Assembly: GCF_001428105.1 (NCBI RefSeq)
Contig: NZ_LMSJ01000054.1
Coordinates: forward strand, 62,001 to 126,000
Reading direction: 5' to 3'
Origin: Paenibacillus sp. Soil766
GTDB lineage: Bacteria > Bacillota > Bacilli > Paenibacillales > NBRC-103111
Length of the DNA: 64,000 nucleotides
Shown here piece by piece: positions 33,746 through 43,552 of this stretch. Numbering within the stretch: the first letter of the stretch is position 1; each line of letters begins with the position of its first letter. The notes under the pieces are model-generated. The model worked only from the letters and a program-made list of their open reading frames with translations. It ran no database searches and was not told where the DNA came from. The position numbers and the translations under genes were made by a program.

Positions 33746-35152
33746 TTAATAGGCATTCTTATTGATAAAGCCTTTCACGACAGTTCTCCAAATAATTTTG
33801 ATATCAAATAAAAAAGTCCAATTTTCGATATAGAAAATATCATGCTTAATCCGTTCTTCGATTGACGTATCGCCGCGCAAGCCGTTGCTTTGCGCCCACC
33901 CCGTAATGCCTGGACGAATATGATGCTTCACCATATATTTCGGTACTTCTTCTTTAAATTGTTCCACGAAATAAGGACGCTCCGGCCTCGGCCCAACCAC
34001 ACTCATATGCCCGAATAACACATTGAAGAATTGCGGTAGCTCATCGAGACTCGTTTTACGTAGGAATGTGCCGACCTTGGTCCGCCGCGGGTCATTTTCC
34101 ACCGTCCACTCCGTATTTGAAACCTTGTCTCCAAGGTTCTTCATGCTGCGAAATTTGTACATCATAAAGCGTCTGCGGTTCAGGCCGACTCGCTCTTGCT
34201 TGAAGATGATGGGACCTTCGGAGGTGAGTTTAATGGCTATTGCCGTCGCAAGCATAACTGGCATTGTCACCAATATCGCAATAGATGCGAAAACAATGTC
34301 AAAAACCCGTTTGAAAAGTCGGTTGCGGAACTCATCTAGAGGGATATCACGAACATTAATCAACGGCATATCCGCAAAATTATCAAAATACGGCCTCGAT
34401 GGTAGGAAATCATAAAAATCAGGGATAATCAGCGTTTTGACGCCAACTTTTTCACAAACATTAATAATACTACCGAACTTCTGGTGGGCGTCCAATGGAA
34501 GGGCAATAATGACCTCATCCACGATGCGATCGTTTAGAATAAACTCAAGTTCGTCTATTTTCCCGATAATCGGCTTATAGTTCTGATAAGTAACCTCATG
34601 CTTCTCCTGATAATCATCGAGGAACCCGACTACCTCATAACCCAACTCTGGATGTTGTTTAAGCTTGGTGTAAAATTGACGCCCCAATGAGCCTGCACCG
34701 AGGATTAGAATGAACTGTTTATTGTAGCCTTTTTGCCGCGCGCGTTTGAGCGAGATCTTGATCATATAACGATAAAAACTGATAATAAGGATGTTATTCA
34801 CCAGGAACAGCAATAGGTATGAACGCGAAACATCGACTTCTTTTAGGATAAATAAAACACTAAGAAGCATCAATAAACTAAACGCATGTACTTGAATAAT
34901 TTTCAAAACCTCAAAAGAGAACCGCTTTCTCCTCTTCGGTGTGTAGAAATTCACTAAATAACTAATAAAAATAGCAATAATCGCGTAAGTTAAGCTCCAC
35001 ATCACGTAGTGTTTAAAAGACAGCGGCGAGCCATATGGAATCCAACCACTTCTAAATTTTAACCACCATGAAAAGAGAAATACGAGCTGGATACATATGA
35101 AATCAGCCAAAGCGTATAGTTGGGTTAGAAAACCTTGACTCTGACGAATCAA
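33746..35152 (-). CDS. undecaprenyl-phosphate sugar-1-phosphate transferase (WsaP/WbaP-like)
   Basis: 468 aa polytopic enzyme that starts glycan synthesis by moving a sugar-1-phosphate onto undecaprenyl phosphate. Four N-terminal membrane spans, a soluble nucleotide-binding-like domain (ILILGAGSLGRQFYTKLKQ), a fifth span near 280, and the C-terminal bacterial sugar transferase domain (FKRVFDIVFASIAIL, MYKFRSM, TSLDELPQFFNVLFG, GPRPERPYFVEQF, RPGITGWAQ). Full WbaP length. TTG start at 35152 with GAGGTGAT upstream, overlapping the end of the previous glycosyltransferase. In S-layer glycan loci the equivalent enzyme is WsaP/WsfP. Confidence 0.93.
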   Translation of the reverse strand: MIRQSQGFLTQLYALADFICIQLVFLFSWWLKFRSGWIPYGSPLSFKHYVMWSLTYAIIAIFISYLVNFYTPKRRKRFSFEVLKIIQVHAFSLLMLLSVLFILKEVDVSRSYLLLFLVNNILIISFYRYMIKISLKRARQKGYNKQFILILGAGSLGRQFYTKLKQHPELGYEVVGFLDDYQEKHEVTYQNYKPIIGKIDELEFILNDRIVDEVIIALPLDAHQKFGSIINVCEKVGVKTLIIPDFYDFLPSRPYFDNFADMPLINVRDIPLDEFRNRLFKRVFDIVFASIAILVTMPVMLATAIAIKLTSEGPIIFKQERVGLNRRRFMMYKFRSMKNLGDKVSNTEWTVENDPRRTKVGTFLRKTSLDELPQFFNVLFGHMSVVGPRPERPYFVEQFKEEVPKYMVKHHIRPGITGWAQSNGLRGDTSIEERIKHDIFYIENWTFLFDIKIIWRTVVKGFINKNAY

Positions 35153-35158
35153 ACAGGA

Positions 35159-36025
35159 TCACCTCGTTGGACGTAATTTATTTCGAGCTAGAGAGAGACC
35201 TAACTTCACGCCTACACCTATGTATACCACGGCATTCGTAAGCCAGGAATACTTTTTGCGATAGTGCTTATTATGGAACAAAATCATCGCTCTATGAAAT
35301 TCATAAATAATCTTAAATGGTTTTCTTCGGCTGCTAGCCCCTTTGTGATGAACAATCTGAGTTCTAGGGTAATAATAATTCACCCAGCCCGCTTCCTTAA
35401 TTCTATAACACCAATCGATGTCTTCACCATACATAAAAAATTCCTCATCCAGCATGCCGACATGCTCTATCGTCTCGCGGCGTACAAGCATGAATGCTCC
35501 GACTAGTGAATCGATGGGATATTGTTGGTCAGGATCTAAATAACCAAGCTGATATTGATTAAATCGAGGGTTGCGTGGGAATAGTTTGGCAAACCCAAAG
35601 GCATAGTAGAAAGACGCTGAGGGCGTTGGGAAACCCCGCTTGCATGCTTTATCGAGTGAACCGTCCGGTAATACAATTTTACAGCCGCTGGCTCCTACTA
35701 TAGGGTTCTCGTCCATGAAACGCAGCATGATGTCTAACGTGTCTGGTTGAACGATTGTATCTGAGTTCAGGAGCAGGACGTAACGACCTTTGGAGATGAG
35801 AATGCCTTGGTTGTTGGCTCTTGAGAAACCTACATTCTCTGTATTGGCGATAGTGATCACTTCAGGGTACCGCTCATTCACAGATTGAATAGTGCTGTCA
35901 TTAGATGCGTTATCAATAAGAATGATTTCATAGTTGTATGATGTAGTTGACGAAAAAACCGATTCAATGCAGGCTAGGGTTAGAGCCTTCGTTTTGTAGT
36001 TCACGATGATAATGGATAAATCCAA
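35159..36025 (-). CDS. GT2 glycosyltransferase
   Basis: 288 aa, GT-A fold. LSIIIVNYKT, ENVGFSRANNQG, LLLNSDTIV (DxD equivalent), EFFMYGEDIDWCYRIKEAGW and HHKGASS; this matches rhamnosyltransferase-like GT2 enzymes. One hydrophobic segment at the C-terminus. TTG start at 36025 with GAGGTC upstream. A TGC-TATACT extended -10 (about 36059-36064 on plus) lies upstream, after a terminator, so it probably starts a new transcript with the sugar transferase. Confidence 0.9.
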   Translation of the reverse strand: MDLSIIIVNYKTKALTLACIESVFSSTTSYNYEIILIDNASNDSTIQSVNERYPEVITIANTENVGFSRANNQGILISKGRYVLLLNSDTIVQPDTLDIMLRFMDENPIVGASGCKIVLPDGSLDKACKRGFPTPSASFYYAFGFAKLFPRNPRFNQYQLGYLDPDQQYPIDSLVGAFMLVRRETIEHVGMLDEEFFMYGEDIDWCYRIKEAGWVNYYYPRTQIVHHKGASSRRKPFKIIYEFHRAMILFHNKHYRKKYSWLTNAVVYIGVGVKLGLSLARNKLRPTR

Positions 36026-36087
36026 GAGATGACCTCATTTTTTGATTGATTATACTTAGTATAGCACGGGAATATTAATTTTCGCCT

Positions 36088-36118
36088 AAAAAAATAAGAC
36101 TAGCGGCTGCTAATCTTA
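36088..36118 (-). terminator. terminator after second GT2 gene
   Basis: Minus strand AAGATTAGC/GCTAGTCTT with one mismatch, a 4-nt loop and a TTTTTTT tail. Confidence 0.75.
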
Positions 36119-36123
36119 GGTAA

Positions 36124-37086
36124 TTATTTTTTAAACCATTTATTCACTTCGGACGACGCTTGTCTCTGTTTTGAACGAATTAAGCTTCTCTTGTTTCTCA
36201 GTTTCGGGTACTTGCGATAAAAATCAAACCAAGCTCCTAATAATTTGGGTTCACGGATGAGTGCGTACACAAAACTTAGACATTCATAAACCAACAAAGG
36301 GAAAAACTGCTTCATCACGGTTTTGATGTCGTCATTCTTCAGCATCATTTTATAGCGATTAATATAAGATAATCTTCGAACAAAAAGCGGTTTACTGCTC
36401 CTGCCGCCTTCTTTCCAGCCACGTTCATGATAGGCGATTGCTGTTGGCTCATAAAGTGCCTTCCAGCCTAACAACTGCGCTCGCCACGCAACATCAACAT
36501 CTTCTTTATAGGCAAAGAAGTCTTCATCAAAAAACTCCCCATTAAGGCTAATGTCGTTGATCATCTTGCGTGAGTACATGGCAGCGGCGCCAGAAACACC
36601 GAAAACTTCTTCAGTTTGTTGATACTGATCGTTGGTCTGGTGTGCACCCCTGTCAAAGGCTCTTCGCGCTTTGTTGATGATGAGTCCCGTGCTATCAATG
36701 TGGTGGGGGGCTGCTTTGAAAAGCAATTTGCCTGTTGCGCTGCCTGCATGAGGGTTATTCTGCATCACATGAACTGTGTTAAGTACGTAGTCTGGTTCAA
36801 TGGCAACATCTGGATTGAGAATTAAACAATAATCCGTTTCTGTCAACCGGATCGCTTGATTGTGCCCTCCCGCGAAGCCGTTGTTTAGCTTATTCTGAAT
36901 GAGTATGCATCTCGCTTGCCATTTTGCCAGCGTATGGAGCGTATGATCCTTGGATGCATTATCTATGATAATTATTTGTTTAATAGGATGGGATTGTCTC
37001 AGAACCGCTTCCAAGCAATCCTCGATATGTTCAGCGCTGTTATACGTGACGATATGGACACTGACTGTATAGTGTTTAATCTTCAT
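36124..37086 (-). CDS. GT2 glycosyltransferase
   Basis: 320 aa, GT-A fold: VSVHIVTYNSAEHIEDCLEA, IIIDNASKD, NNGFAGGHNQAI, LILNPDVAI, EDFFAYKEDVDVAWRAQLLG, AYHERGWKEGG. Resembles rhamnosyltransferases WsaD/RfbF-type. Its ATG shares one base with the stop codon of the PIN toxin gene (TAATG), so translation may be coupled to the toxin-antitoxin unit. Confidence 0.9.
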   Translation of the reverse strand: MKIKHYTVSVHIVTYNSAEHIEDCLEAVLRQSHPIKQIIIIDNASKDHTLHTLAKWQARCILIQNKLNNGFAGGHNQAIRLTETDYCLILNPDVAIEPDYVLNTVHVMQNNPHAGSATGKLLFKAAPHHIDSTGLIINKARRAFDRGAHQTNDQYQQTEEVFGVSGAAAMYSRKMINDISLNGEFFDEDFFAYKEDVDVAWRAQLLGWKALYEPTAIAYHERGWKEGGRSSKPLFVRRLSYINRYKMMLKNDDIKTVMKQFFPLLVYECLSFVYALIREPKLLGAWFDFYRKYPKLRNKRSLIRSKQRQASSEVNKWFKK

Positions 37087-37493
37087 TAAACTTCCTTGAC
37101 CTTTAAATCATACACTTCACGAACAAACAACATACCCTTATCTCTAGTAACTAAAGTAAGTTCATGCAGCAGAGCTGTGGCTATTATAAGTGCATCCGGT
37201 GCCTTCACTCTCCTACCTTTACTTCTCTCTTGTACACAAATTTTTCCTGCCTTATATGATAGTTCATCTGTAACATCCAAAAACTTCCCCGATTTTAAAA
37301 ATTCAAACCTAGTAACCTCTTCCATTGAAGAAAATCCAGCCATGAATTCACATTTTGTTACAACAGAAAAATAAATGTTATCTTCCTTGAGACTATTCAA
37401 AAAGTTAATTATCGACTCATCATTATTAACAAGTCCAATTAAAATATTCGTGTCTAAGAGGTAATTGTCTGTGGGCAAAATAATCGGCCTCAT
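37086..37493 (-). CDS. PIN-domain toxin (VapC-like)
   Basis: 135 aa ribonuclease-like toxin. Acidic active-site residues appear in YLLDTNILIG, CEFMAG and KAPDALIIATALL with a final LVTRD, the PIN pattern D-E-D-D. The ATG at 37493 overlaps the antitoxin stop by 4 nt (ATGA); the TTG at 37502 touches its own ribosome site. With the upstream 79-aa gene it forms a type II toxin-antitoxin pair lying inside the glycan locus. Confidence 0.87.
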   Translation of the reverse strand: MRPIILPTDNYLLDTNILIGLVNNDESIINFLNSLKEDNIYFSVVTKCEFMAGFSSMEEVTRFEFLKSGKFLDVTDELSYKAGKICVQERSKGRRVKAPDALIIATALLHELTLVTRDKGMLFVREVYDLKVKEV

Positions 37494-37729
37494 CTGTTCC
37501 AATCCTCTCGCGCATTACGTATATTTTCAGACACTTCTACTCTTTTATCGTCAGGGATCAGATTAGGAATGTTTAATAAGTCATTTAAAATAGTATTCGA
37601 TGTATTCATAACTTCAACCGTTTCATGATCCAAATCAACATCTAACGTGACTTTTTTACCGGAAATACCTGCTTTCCTCAAAAGCTCCAAAATACTTTTC
37701 GTTGTCTCATTGTTAAGTGATTTAGCCAT
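37490..37729 (-). CDS. antitoxin partner of PIN toxin
   Basis: 79 aa. No strong family match seen; a helical N-terminus (TKSILELLRKAG) followed by an acidic C-terminus with QDWNR-like end typical of antitoxin tails. Start at 37729 with GAGGAGGCG upstream. Assigned as antitoxin from size, order and ATGA overlap with the toxin. Confidence 0.72.
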   Translation of the reverse strand: MAKSLNNETTKSILELLRKAGISGKKVTLDVDLDHETVEVMNTSNTILNDLLNIPNLIPDDKRVEVSENIRNAREDWNR

Positions 37730-37858
37730 TTCACGCCTCCTCTTTCTTCTCATTATACGCAACATGAAGCACAAAGAAAACGACATATACATAATTAGAT
37801 AAGTGCACTAAAGAGCCATCAGCCAGCCACCTATTAGGGTAATTGACAGCTCTGTGTT

Positions 37859-38706
37859 TCATTGACTTTCTCCTAGCTCCTTCAAAAAAGCCTTGAGTCC
37901 TTCCCGCCATGGACGTAAATCTTCAAATCCATTCGCTCGAATTGCCGCATGCTCCATCGCAGAATTCCGTGGTCTTGGAGCAGGTCGCGGAAATTCTTCC
38001 GTTGTACATGACTCTACCTTCATCGTGATGCCACTTTCTTCAAAAATGGCCCCAGCAAATTCATACTAGGAGCAAACTCCCGTATTAGAAGCATGATAAA
38101 TACCGTAACGATCGGTTTGAATGAGCTTTCAAGAAAAAGGGCAAGATCGACTGTATACGTAGGTGACCCATATTGATCACTTACAACCTTTAAAGAATCT
38201 CGTGTTTTAGCTAGTTCCAACATCGTTTTCACGAAATTCTTACCGTATACGCCATACACCCAAGAGGTTCTTACAATAAAATATTGGGTCAATATCGCTT
38301 GAACATGGAGTTCTCCCGATCTTTTGGACTTGCCATATATACTTTGAGGATTCGTAGTATCATCTTCTCGATAGGCATGTGATAACTTTCCATCAAAGAC
38401 ATAATCCGTACTAATAAATACGAACTTAGCCCCTACGCTCTCAGTAGCCCATCTCCAGATTCTTGGTTCCATCTGAATTTACTCGAAATGCTTCCAGTTC
38501 ATTCGTCTCTGCAAGTCAACAGCCGTATAGGCAGCACAGTGGATAATAACATCGGGTTGTAAACGCTGAATTACCTCCATACATTGCCCCTCATTCGTAA
38601 AATCGAGATCCTCTCTCCCTAATCCGTGAACCTGGTGCTGAGCTTCAAGCAGCTTAACCACATCTTGCCCAAGTTGCCCCTTAGATCCCGTAACGACGAT
38701 TCTCAT
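37859..38706 (-). pseudogene. rfbD: decayed rfbD (dTDP-4-dehydrorhamnose reductase)
   Basis: Aligns over its whole length with the intact rfbD at 48378-49226, starting MRIVVTGSKGQLGQDVVKLL. Lesions: a 1-nt loss after AAYTAVDL, a 1-nt gain near NLEMATES, a further 1-nt loss after LFLE, and a TGG to TAG change in the VCSWY motif. Outside the lesions the codons still match, so decay is recent. The intact copy supplies the function. Confidence 0.9.
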
Positions 38707-38716
38707 GCATGTTCAC

Positions 38717-39101
38717 CTAACCATATTGCTCATTAACATATTTTTGATACTCACCAGTCTGAATTCATTTCCACCAATCTTGATTGTTCAGGTACCATTG
38801 AATCGTTTCCTGAATCCCCGTCTCAAAATTATGTTTCGGCTTCCAGCCCAGCTCATTCGTAATTTTTGTAGCATCAATCCCGTAACGACGATCATGTTCT
38901 GGACGATCTTTGACAAACTGCATAAGAGATTCAGGCTTGCCAAGCTCGCAGAGAATCGTTTGGATAATTTGAATATTGGTACGTTCATTATTTCCACCGA
39001 TATTATAAACTTCACCACTAACTCCCTTGTGTAGAACCAAATCAATCACGCTACAGTGGTCCTCGACATAGAGCCAATCTCTAATATTATTTAGAAAAAA
39101 G
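38717..39101 (-). pseudogene. rfbB: truncated rfbB (dTDP-glucose 4,6-dehydratase)
   Basis: Only the last third remains, from NIRDWLYVEDHCSVIDLVLH through GGNNERTNIQIIQTIL to WYLNNQDWWK; a CGA to TGA change then stops it before the TGEYQKYVNEQYG tail seen in the intact copy. The 5' two thirds are absent; homology ends abruptly near 39101. The following 227 nt (39102-39328) hold nothing I recognise. Confidence 0.88.
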
Positions 39102-39328
39102 TTATGTTCACCTTTCAGTAATTTACTCTAATAGACTACGATCTACTCTTTTAATGTGAATAAAACAGTATTGAGGTTTATGGTCTCTGTTATGGAGCGG
39201 CTGATTCAGTATTTCAGCATATCAAATCAAAATTCTACCGCACCCAGTTCATTACCGGATATGTAATAATAGGAATTAATGTCCACCTATTCCGCATCTT
39301 TCTTTTCATCAGTTGATTTTTGAATTTT

Positions 39329-39667
39329 CTAAAAACCTCCTATAAAGACAGCTCCAAACACAATTAAAAAAATTCCAAACATTTTATATTTTGTGATTTT
39401 TTCACCCAAAAAAATTTTAGCAATAATCAATGTCCAGATATAAGTAATTGCTGTAAGAGGCATCACCACGGAATACTGGATGTGTTTGAGTACATAAATA
39501 TTTAATATTGCGCCAAGTACATAAAAAAAAACACCTGTATATATATACCGTCTTTTTAACATGTTAATAATACCATTTGAAACGGTTGCTTTTTTCAAGA
39601 AAAATCCACCAAATGATCCAAATAAAGTAAGTAGAAGTAACGAAATCAATATATATATATTACTCAT
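39329..39667 (-). CDS. small EamA/SMR-type transporter subunit
   Basis: 112 aa with four membrane helices and an SMR/ArnE-like pattern (GGFFLKKATVSNGIIN, SVVMPLTAITYIWTLIIAKIF, GEKIT). Overlaps the next gene by 8 nt and is paired with it, as ArnE/ArnF are. By analogy the pair could flip an undecaprenyl-phosphate-linked sugar made by the GT2 at 40213. AT-rich. Confidence 0.8.
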   Translation of the reverse strand: MSNIYILISLLLLTLFGSFGGFFLKKATVSNGIINMLKRRYIYTGVFFYVLGAILNIYVLKHIQYSVVMPLTAITYIWTLIIAKIFLGEKITKYKMFGIFLIVFGAVFIGGF

Positions 39668-40019
39668 CTCCTACTCCTAATATTACGACACCTAATAGAA
39701 TTAATACTATACCAATGATCTTATTAGTACCTATGGTTTCTTCTAGCAAGAAATATCCTATTATAAGGGCAAAAATATAACCAAGTGTTAACATTGGATG
39801 AAGAACTGAAAACCCTCCAAATTTAAAAGCAATCATCATCAGTACTGCACCAATACCATATAATGTAAATCCTATTCCTAAAAAGTAAAGATCAGTACCT
39901 GATGATATTTTCCAGAAAAATTGTCCCCAAGTAGTGCATAATGAAGAAAAAATTATAAATAAAATTCCAACCTTATTTTTGTTAAAAGAATCTATAAATC
40001 TACTCATAAACATCCTCAT
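39660..40019 (-). CDS. small EamA/SMR-type transporter subunit
   Basis: 119 aa with four membrane helices (WGQFFWKIS, VLHPMLTLGYIFALIIGYFL, EETIGTNKIIGIVLILLGVV). Companion of the 112-aa protein; the two likely form an asymmetric dimer. The 193 nt upstream to the GT2 gene is AT-rich without a recognised element. Confidence 0.8.
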   Translation of the reverse strand: MRMFMSRFIDSFNKNKVGILFIIFSSLCTTWGQFFWKISSGTDLYFLGIGFTLYGIGAVLMMIAFKFGGFSVLHPMLTLGYIFALIIGYFLLEETIGTNKIIGIVLILLGVVILGVGDE

Positions 40020-40212
40020 ATTTTGAATAATTTTTCAAAAAAATTAAACTCTTTTGGTGCTTCTGACACAAGTAATTTATGGTTTATGAAATGAAACTAT
40101 TGAAATGACTCACTTTTCCTCTTAGAAGTCGGTTCAAAATATGTGTTATAATCATATAATTTATTGAAGAATGATTTGAAAATTATCCAAACGGAATAAC
40201 AAGTGATCAAAG

Positions 40213-41013
40213 TTAATTTCTTATTTTATCTGTAATTTCATCTGCATTATAATTTTCAAAACATTTTGTTCTAAATTCTTTTCTAATATAATTTTTACCA
40301 CTAAACAAGCTATTGAATACTATTTTCACAGTTTTTAAAGCTTGTGAAAAAAGCTTTACATTGGATACTTGATCTTCTTCTCTCCAGGTAATAGGAAAAA
40401 ACCGTGCATTTAACCTAAGTCGTGGTAATGCGATAATCATGAAACAATTAAATGTCAAGTCGTCTGCAAATTTAAAATAATATTTATTTTTTAATGATTC
40501 AGTACAGTACATATTTAATCCTGCACCTAAATCATATATTTTACGTTTTGTAGCAATAGAAAAGAGAATATTGAATACACGGTTACCAAAGGTTCTAAAA
40601 CTAGAATAACCTGGAAGTTTAGATGATTTCATAAATCTTCCTCCCAACAAACAATCCACTTTTTGATATGTCCCATCTTTTATATATGGTATCAAATCTA
40701 TTAGACTTCCTTGATCATCTCCATGCAAGACAATTACATATCTAAAATTGTTCTCAACTGCATACTGAAAAGCAACTTTATGGCTACCTCCTAGACCATA
40801 GTTTTGATTGTTTCGCAATAATTTAATTGGTTTTTCTGGGTGGTTTTTAATGTAATCTAATACTACATTTTCAGTATTATCTGTTGATCGATTATTAACC
40901 ACTATAATACAAGAAATTATTTTCATTATTTCTTCATCACATTGCTGAAGTACCCTAGTAATTTGCTTTTCGCAATTATAAGTAGGTACAAATAACAGAA
41001 TTTTATCATCCAT
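40213..41013 (-). CDS. GT2 glycosyltransferase, polyprenyl-phosphate type
   Basis: 266 aa. LLFVPTYNCEKQI, VVNNRSTDNT, YGLGGSHKVAFQYAVENNF, VILHGDDQG and GGRFMKSSKLPGY...FGNRVFN follow the DPM1/ALG5-like subgroup that loads sugars onto polyprenyl phosphate. No membrane anchor. Lies between HAD and the EamA/SMR pair, which fits a lipid-linked sugar donor route. Confidence 0.85.
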   Translation of the reverse strand: MDDKILLFVPTYNCEKQITRVLQQCDEEIMKIISCIIVVNNRSTDNTENVVLDYIKNHPEKPIKLLRNNQNYGLGGSHKVAFQYAVENNFRYVIVLHGDDQGSLIDLIPYIKDGTYQKVDCLLGGRFMKSSKLPGYSSFRTFGNRVFNILFSIATKRKIYDLGAGLNMYCTESLKNKYYFKFADDLTFNCFMIIALPRLRLNARFFPITWREEDQVSNVKLFSQALKTVKIVFNSLFSGKNYIRKEFRTKCFENYNADEITDKIRN

Positions 41014-41039
41014 GTTTACATTTTCCCTCTATAGTTGAT

Positions 41040-41600
41040 TTATAATACGCGTAAAGTTCTAGCACCAGCGTTTCTTCCTGCTTCAACACCTTCATCAGAG
41101 TCTTCAAATATTAATGTATTCTCTTTTGAAATTCCAAAAAAATTCATTGCTTTTATATATCCTTCAGAGTTTGGTTTTGGTTTCGAAACATCTTCTTGAG
41201 TAATAATTAAGTCAAATAATATTTTTCTGTTAAAATAATCCAATAAATCATGGCAATTTTTTTTGGATGCGGTTGTAACTAATGCAATATAATATTTCTC
41301 GGAAAGGCATTTTAAAATATTTATTAAATGTTTATTTTCCACTACGTGATTAATATTTTGAAAATATAGTGACTGTTTCTTTATATGAATTTTAGAAATT
41401 AAACTCTCATTATAACCTTGTTTATCTAAAATTTTTGGTAAGAACTCTTTATAATGTTTACCTTGACATTTTTCTGCAAAGTATTGATATTCCAAATCAA
41501 ACCCAAACTCATTAAGAGCTTGTTTGTAAGAATAATAATTAGCTTTTAATGTGTCATACAATGTTCCATCCATATCAAAAGCAGCTAAAGAATTTTTCAT
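41040..41600 (-). CDS. HAD family phosphatase
   Basis: 186 aa with a helical cap: motif I AAFDMDGTLYD, motif II VTTAS, motif III lysine in SKPKP, motif IV FEDSDEGVEAG. Beta-phosphoglucomutase/phosphoglycolate phosphatase-like. Start overlaps the flippase-kinase stop (ATGA). Likely dephosphorylates or isomerises a sugar phosphate within this module. Confidence 0.85.
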   Translation of the reverse strand: MKNSLAAFDMDGTLYDTLKANYYSYKQALNEFGFDLEYQYFAEKCQGKHYKEFLPKILDKQGYNESLISKIHIKKQSLYFQNINHVVENKHLINILKCLSEKYYIALVTTASKKNCHDLLDYFNRKILFDLIITQEDVSKPKPNSEGYIKAMNFFGISKENTLIFEDSDEGVEAGRNAGARTLRVL

Positions 41601-43549
41601 TTATAACCATCCTCATAAATATCATTTAGTAATACAATAAATGCCGCATAATAAATAAGTGCTCTATCAGGTACCATTTTGAATTTATAAGGTAATAAAC
41701 GCAACACATGTATTATCTCATGATAATATATGCTTTTAATTTGATATTTATTAAATTTAGATTCAAGATATTGTTTATACTTGTGATATAAATTATCATA
41801 TGCTTTACTTCTTAAATGAGGATAATTTATTATATTTAAGTATGTTTCAACAGTGGAGGTTTTTTGTAAAAACTCATAGCCGTAATGCAAAGATTGTAAT
41901 AATTTTCCATAATCTATGAATGGAGTATTGTGTATGTTTAGTGAATTGGGATCTATTAGGTAATATTTTTTTTCTCTATTAGTTGAGAAAATTATATTCT
42001 CCACAGTTAGGTCACCATGTATATCTGAACATTCATCTTGTGAAAATATCTTAAATAGATAGTTTTCATCTATTTTACTTTCAAAATACTTTAGATTTTT
42101 ATACTCTTTTCCATTAATTATCAAAGTGTCATAAGATAGTATTGAAGACAATTCAGGTGTTATTTTTAAAGTATTAATATTACCTAAGTACTTTTCTTTA
42201 ATATATTTCTGTATTAATAAACTATCATGCTCACGTTTATTTTTAGAATGCAATAGATGATCAATATCTTCAAGTAAAGTATATAGAATGTTCCATATAT
42301 TTTCATCATCCATTGAATGGATCACGGTAAAAAAATCTTTTGCATCACTATCATATTTCATATCATAATAATAAACATTTTCACTTAAAAACTCATCTTT
42401 TGTCTCAGGAAGAGGAAGTTTAGTAGCAGCCTGTTCCTTGATCCAATCGGCTTGCACACGCAATTTATTCCCTTCGCTTCCAAAGGCATATTTACGATAA
42501 ATAATATCATCATCTTTTATCGCCTTCAATGTGGTTGCATGTGACCCACCGCTCATATCTTGTAAAATACTAATATTCCGATTGATATTAACATAAGTTT
42601 TATAATATTCTCTATCTTCCCCTGAGAAATAATCAACAAAAAATTTTAATCTTTCTTGTTTTGTAACAAAAGGAACCATATTTATTGTTGCATCTTTCAT
42701 TAAAAAGTTTTCTTTTCTAAATTTACCAATGAAATTTTCTAGCCATTGATTGTGTATAAAAGAGGCAATAAATATGAAAATAATGGGTGATACTGTGAAC
42801 AAAATTGTCAGTAACAATACGTTTATGTTGCCATTTGCCAATGAGCTAATGGCAGTAAGTTGAGGTTCTGCTACATTCCCTAATGAAAATAGAGATAAAA
42901 ATAATTGTGAAAAATCTACATGTAAATTTAAGCTAGTTAATGCATTACAAAAAGAGACATAGGAAAATAAATAACCTAGCCACATAATAATTGATAATAA
43001 CAATAAAGATAATTTATTAATACGATAAAATAAATCCTTCAAAATAGAAATGGTAGACCATGCAAACATTAAACTTTTTAAACGTAAAGTTTCATTAAAT
43101 ACAGACGCAAATATGTTAATTGATTGCTTCGTTTTTTTATTCAAAGCAAACATAATCAAGATTACTGATATTATCAAAACAATAATAAAAAAATATTGAA
43201 ATGCTGTGTGAACATAAACTTCGTAATAAAAAAAATTTGTATTAATATGTAAACCTGCAAAAATAACTAAAAATATAAAAACACAAATTATATCCAATAA
43301 TCTATCAATAACAATTGTAGAAAAATAAAATATTAAACCTGTTCTTGTTTTTCTCGAAGCAATATACGCTCTGACTAGCTCACCAATACGAAAAGGAATA
43401 AACAAATTCACAGCATAACCTATCGAAAGGGCTTTTAATAATTTTTCATATTCCGTTTTTTCATAGGGATTTGTTAATAACTCCCATCTAAACACTTTAA
43501 TTAGATGACTAAATATAAGCAAACCTATTGATAGGGATAACCAAAGCAT
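41597..43549 (-). CDS. flippase-like membrane domain fused to a phosphotransferase
   Basis: 650 aa, two parts. Residues 1 to about 290 form an UPF0104/LPG_synthase_TM domain with seven or so membrane spans and the IGYAVNLFIPFRIGELVRAY motif. Residues about 300-620 form an APH/choline-kinase-like domain: SDIHGDLTVENIIF near 510 and YLIDPNS near 531 (catalytic Asp and metal-binding Asp). I do not know a described protein with exactly this fusion. Flanked by nucleotidyltransferase and HAD, so it may phosphorylate a sugar or polyol at the membrane. Very AT-rich. Confidence 0.8.
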   Translation of the reverse strand: MLWLSLSIGLLIFSHLIKVFRWELLTNPYEKTEYEKLLKALSIGYAVNLFIPFRIGELVRAYIASRKTRTGLIFYFSTIVIDRLLDIICVFIFLVIFAGLHINTNFFYYEVYVHTAFQYFFIIVLIISVILIMFALNKKTKQSINIFASVFNETLRLKSLMFAWSTISILKDLFYRINKLSLLLLSIIMWLGYLFSYVSFCNALTSLNLHVDFSQLFLSLFSLGNVAEPQLTAISSLANGNINVLLLTILFTVSPIIFIFIASFIHNQWLENFIGKFRKENFLMKDATINMVPFVTKQERLKFFVDYFSGEDREYYKTYVNINRNISILQDMSGGSHATTLKAIKDDDIIYRKYAFGSEGNKLRVQADWIKEQAATKLPLPETKDEFLSENVYYYDMKYDSDAKDFFTVIHSMDDENIWNILYTLLEDIDHLLHSKNKREHDSLLIQKYIKEKYLGNINTLKITPELSSILSYDTLIINGKEYKNLKYFESKIDENYLFKIFSQDECSDIHGDLTVENIIFSTNREKKYYLIDPNSLNIHNTPFIDYGKLLQSLHYGYEFLQKTSTVETYLNIINYPHLRSKAYDNLYHKYKQYLESKFNKYQIKSIYYHEIIHVLRLLPYKFKMVPDRALIYYAAFIVLLNDIYEDGYK

Positions 43550-43552
43550 ATA

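Noticed and set aside
39102-39328. Possible transposase remnant between rfbB remnant and the EamA/SMR genes
   Set aside because: Plus-strand codons look protein-like for about 40 residues but match no family I know; kept as unassigned.
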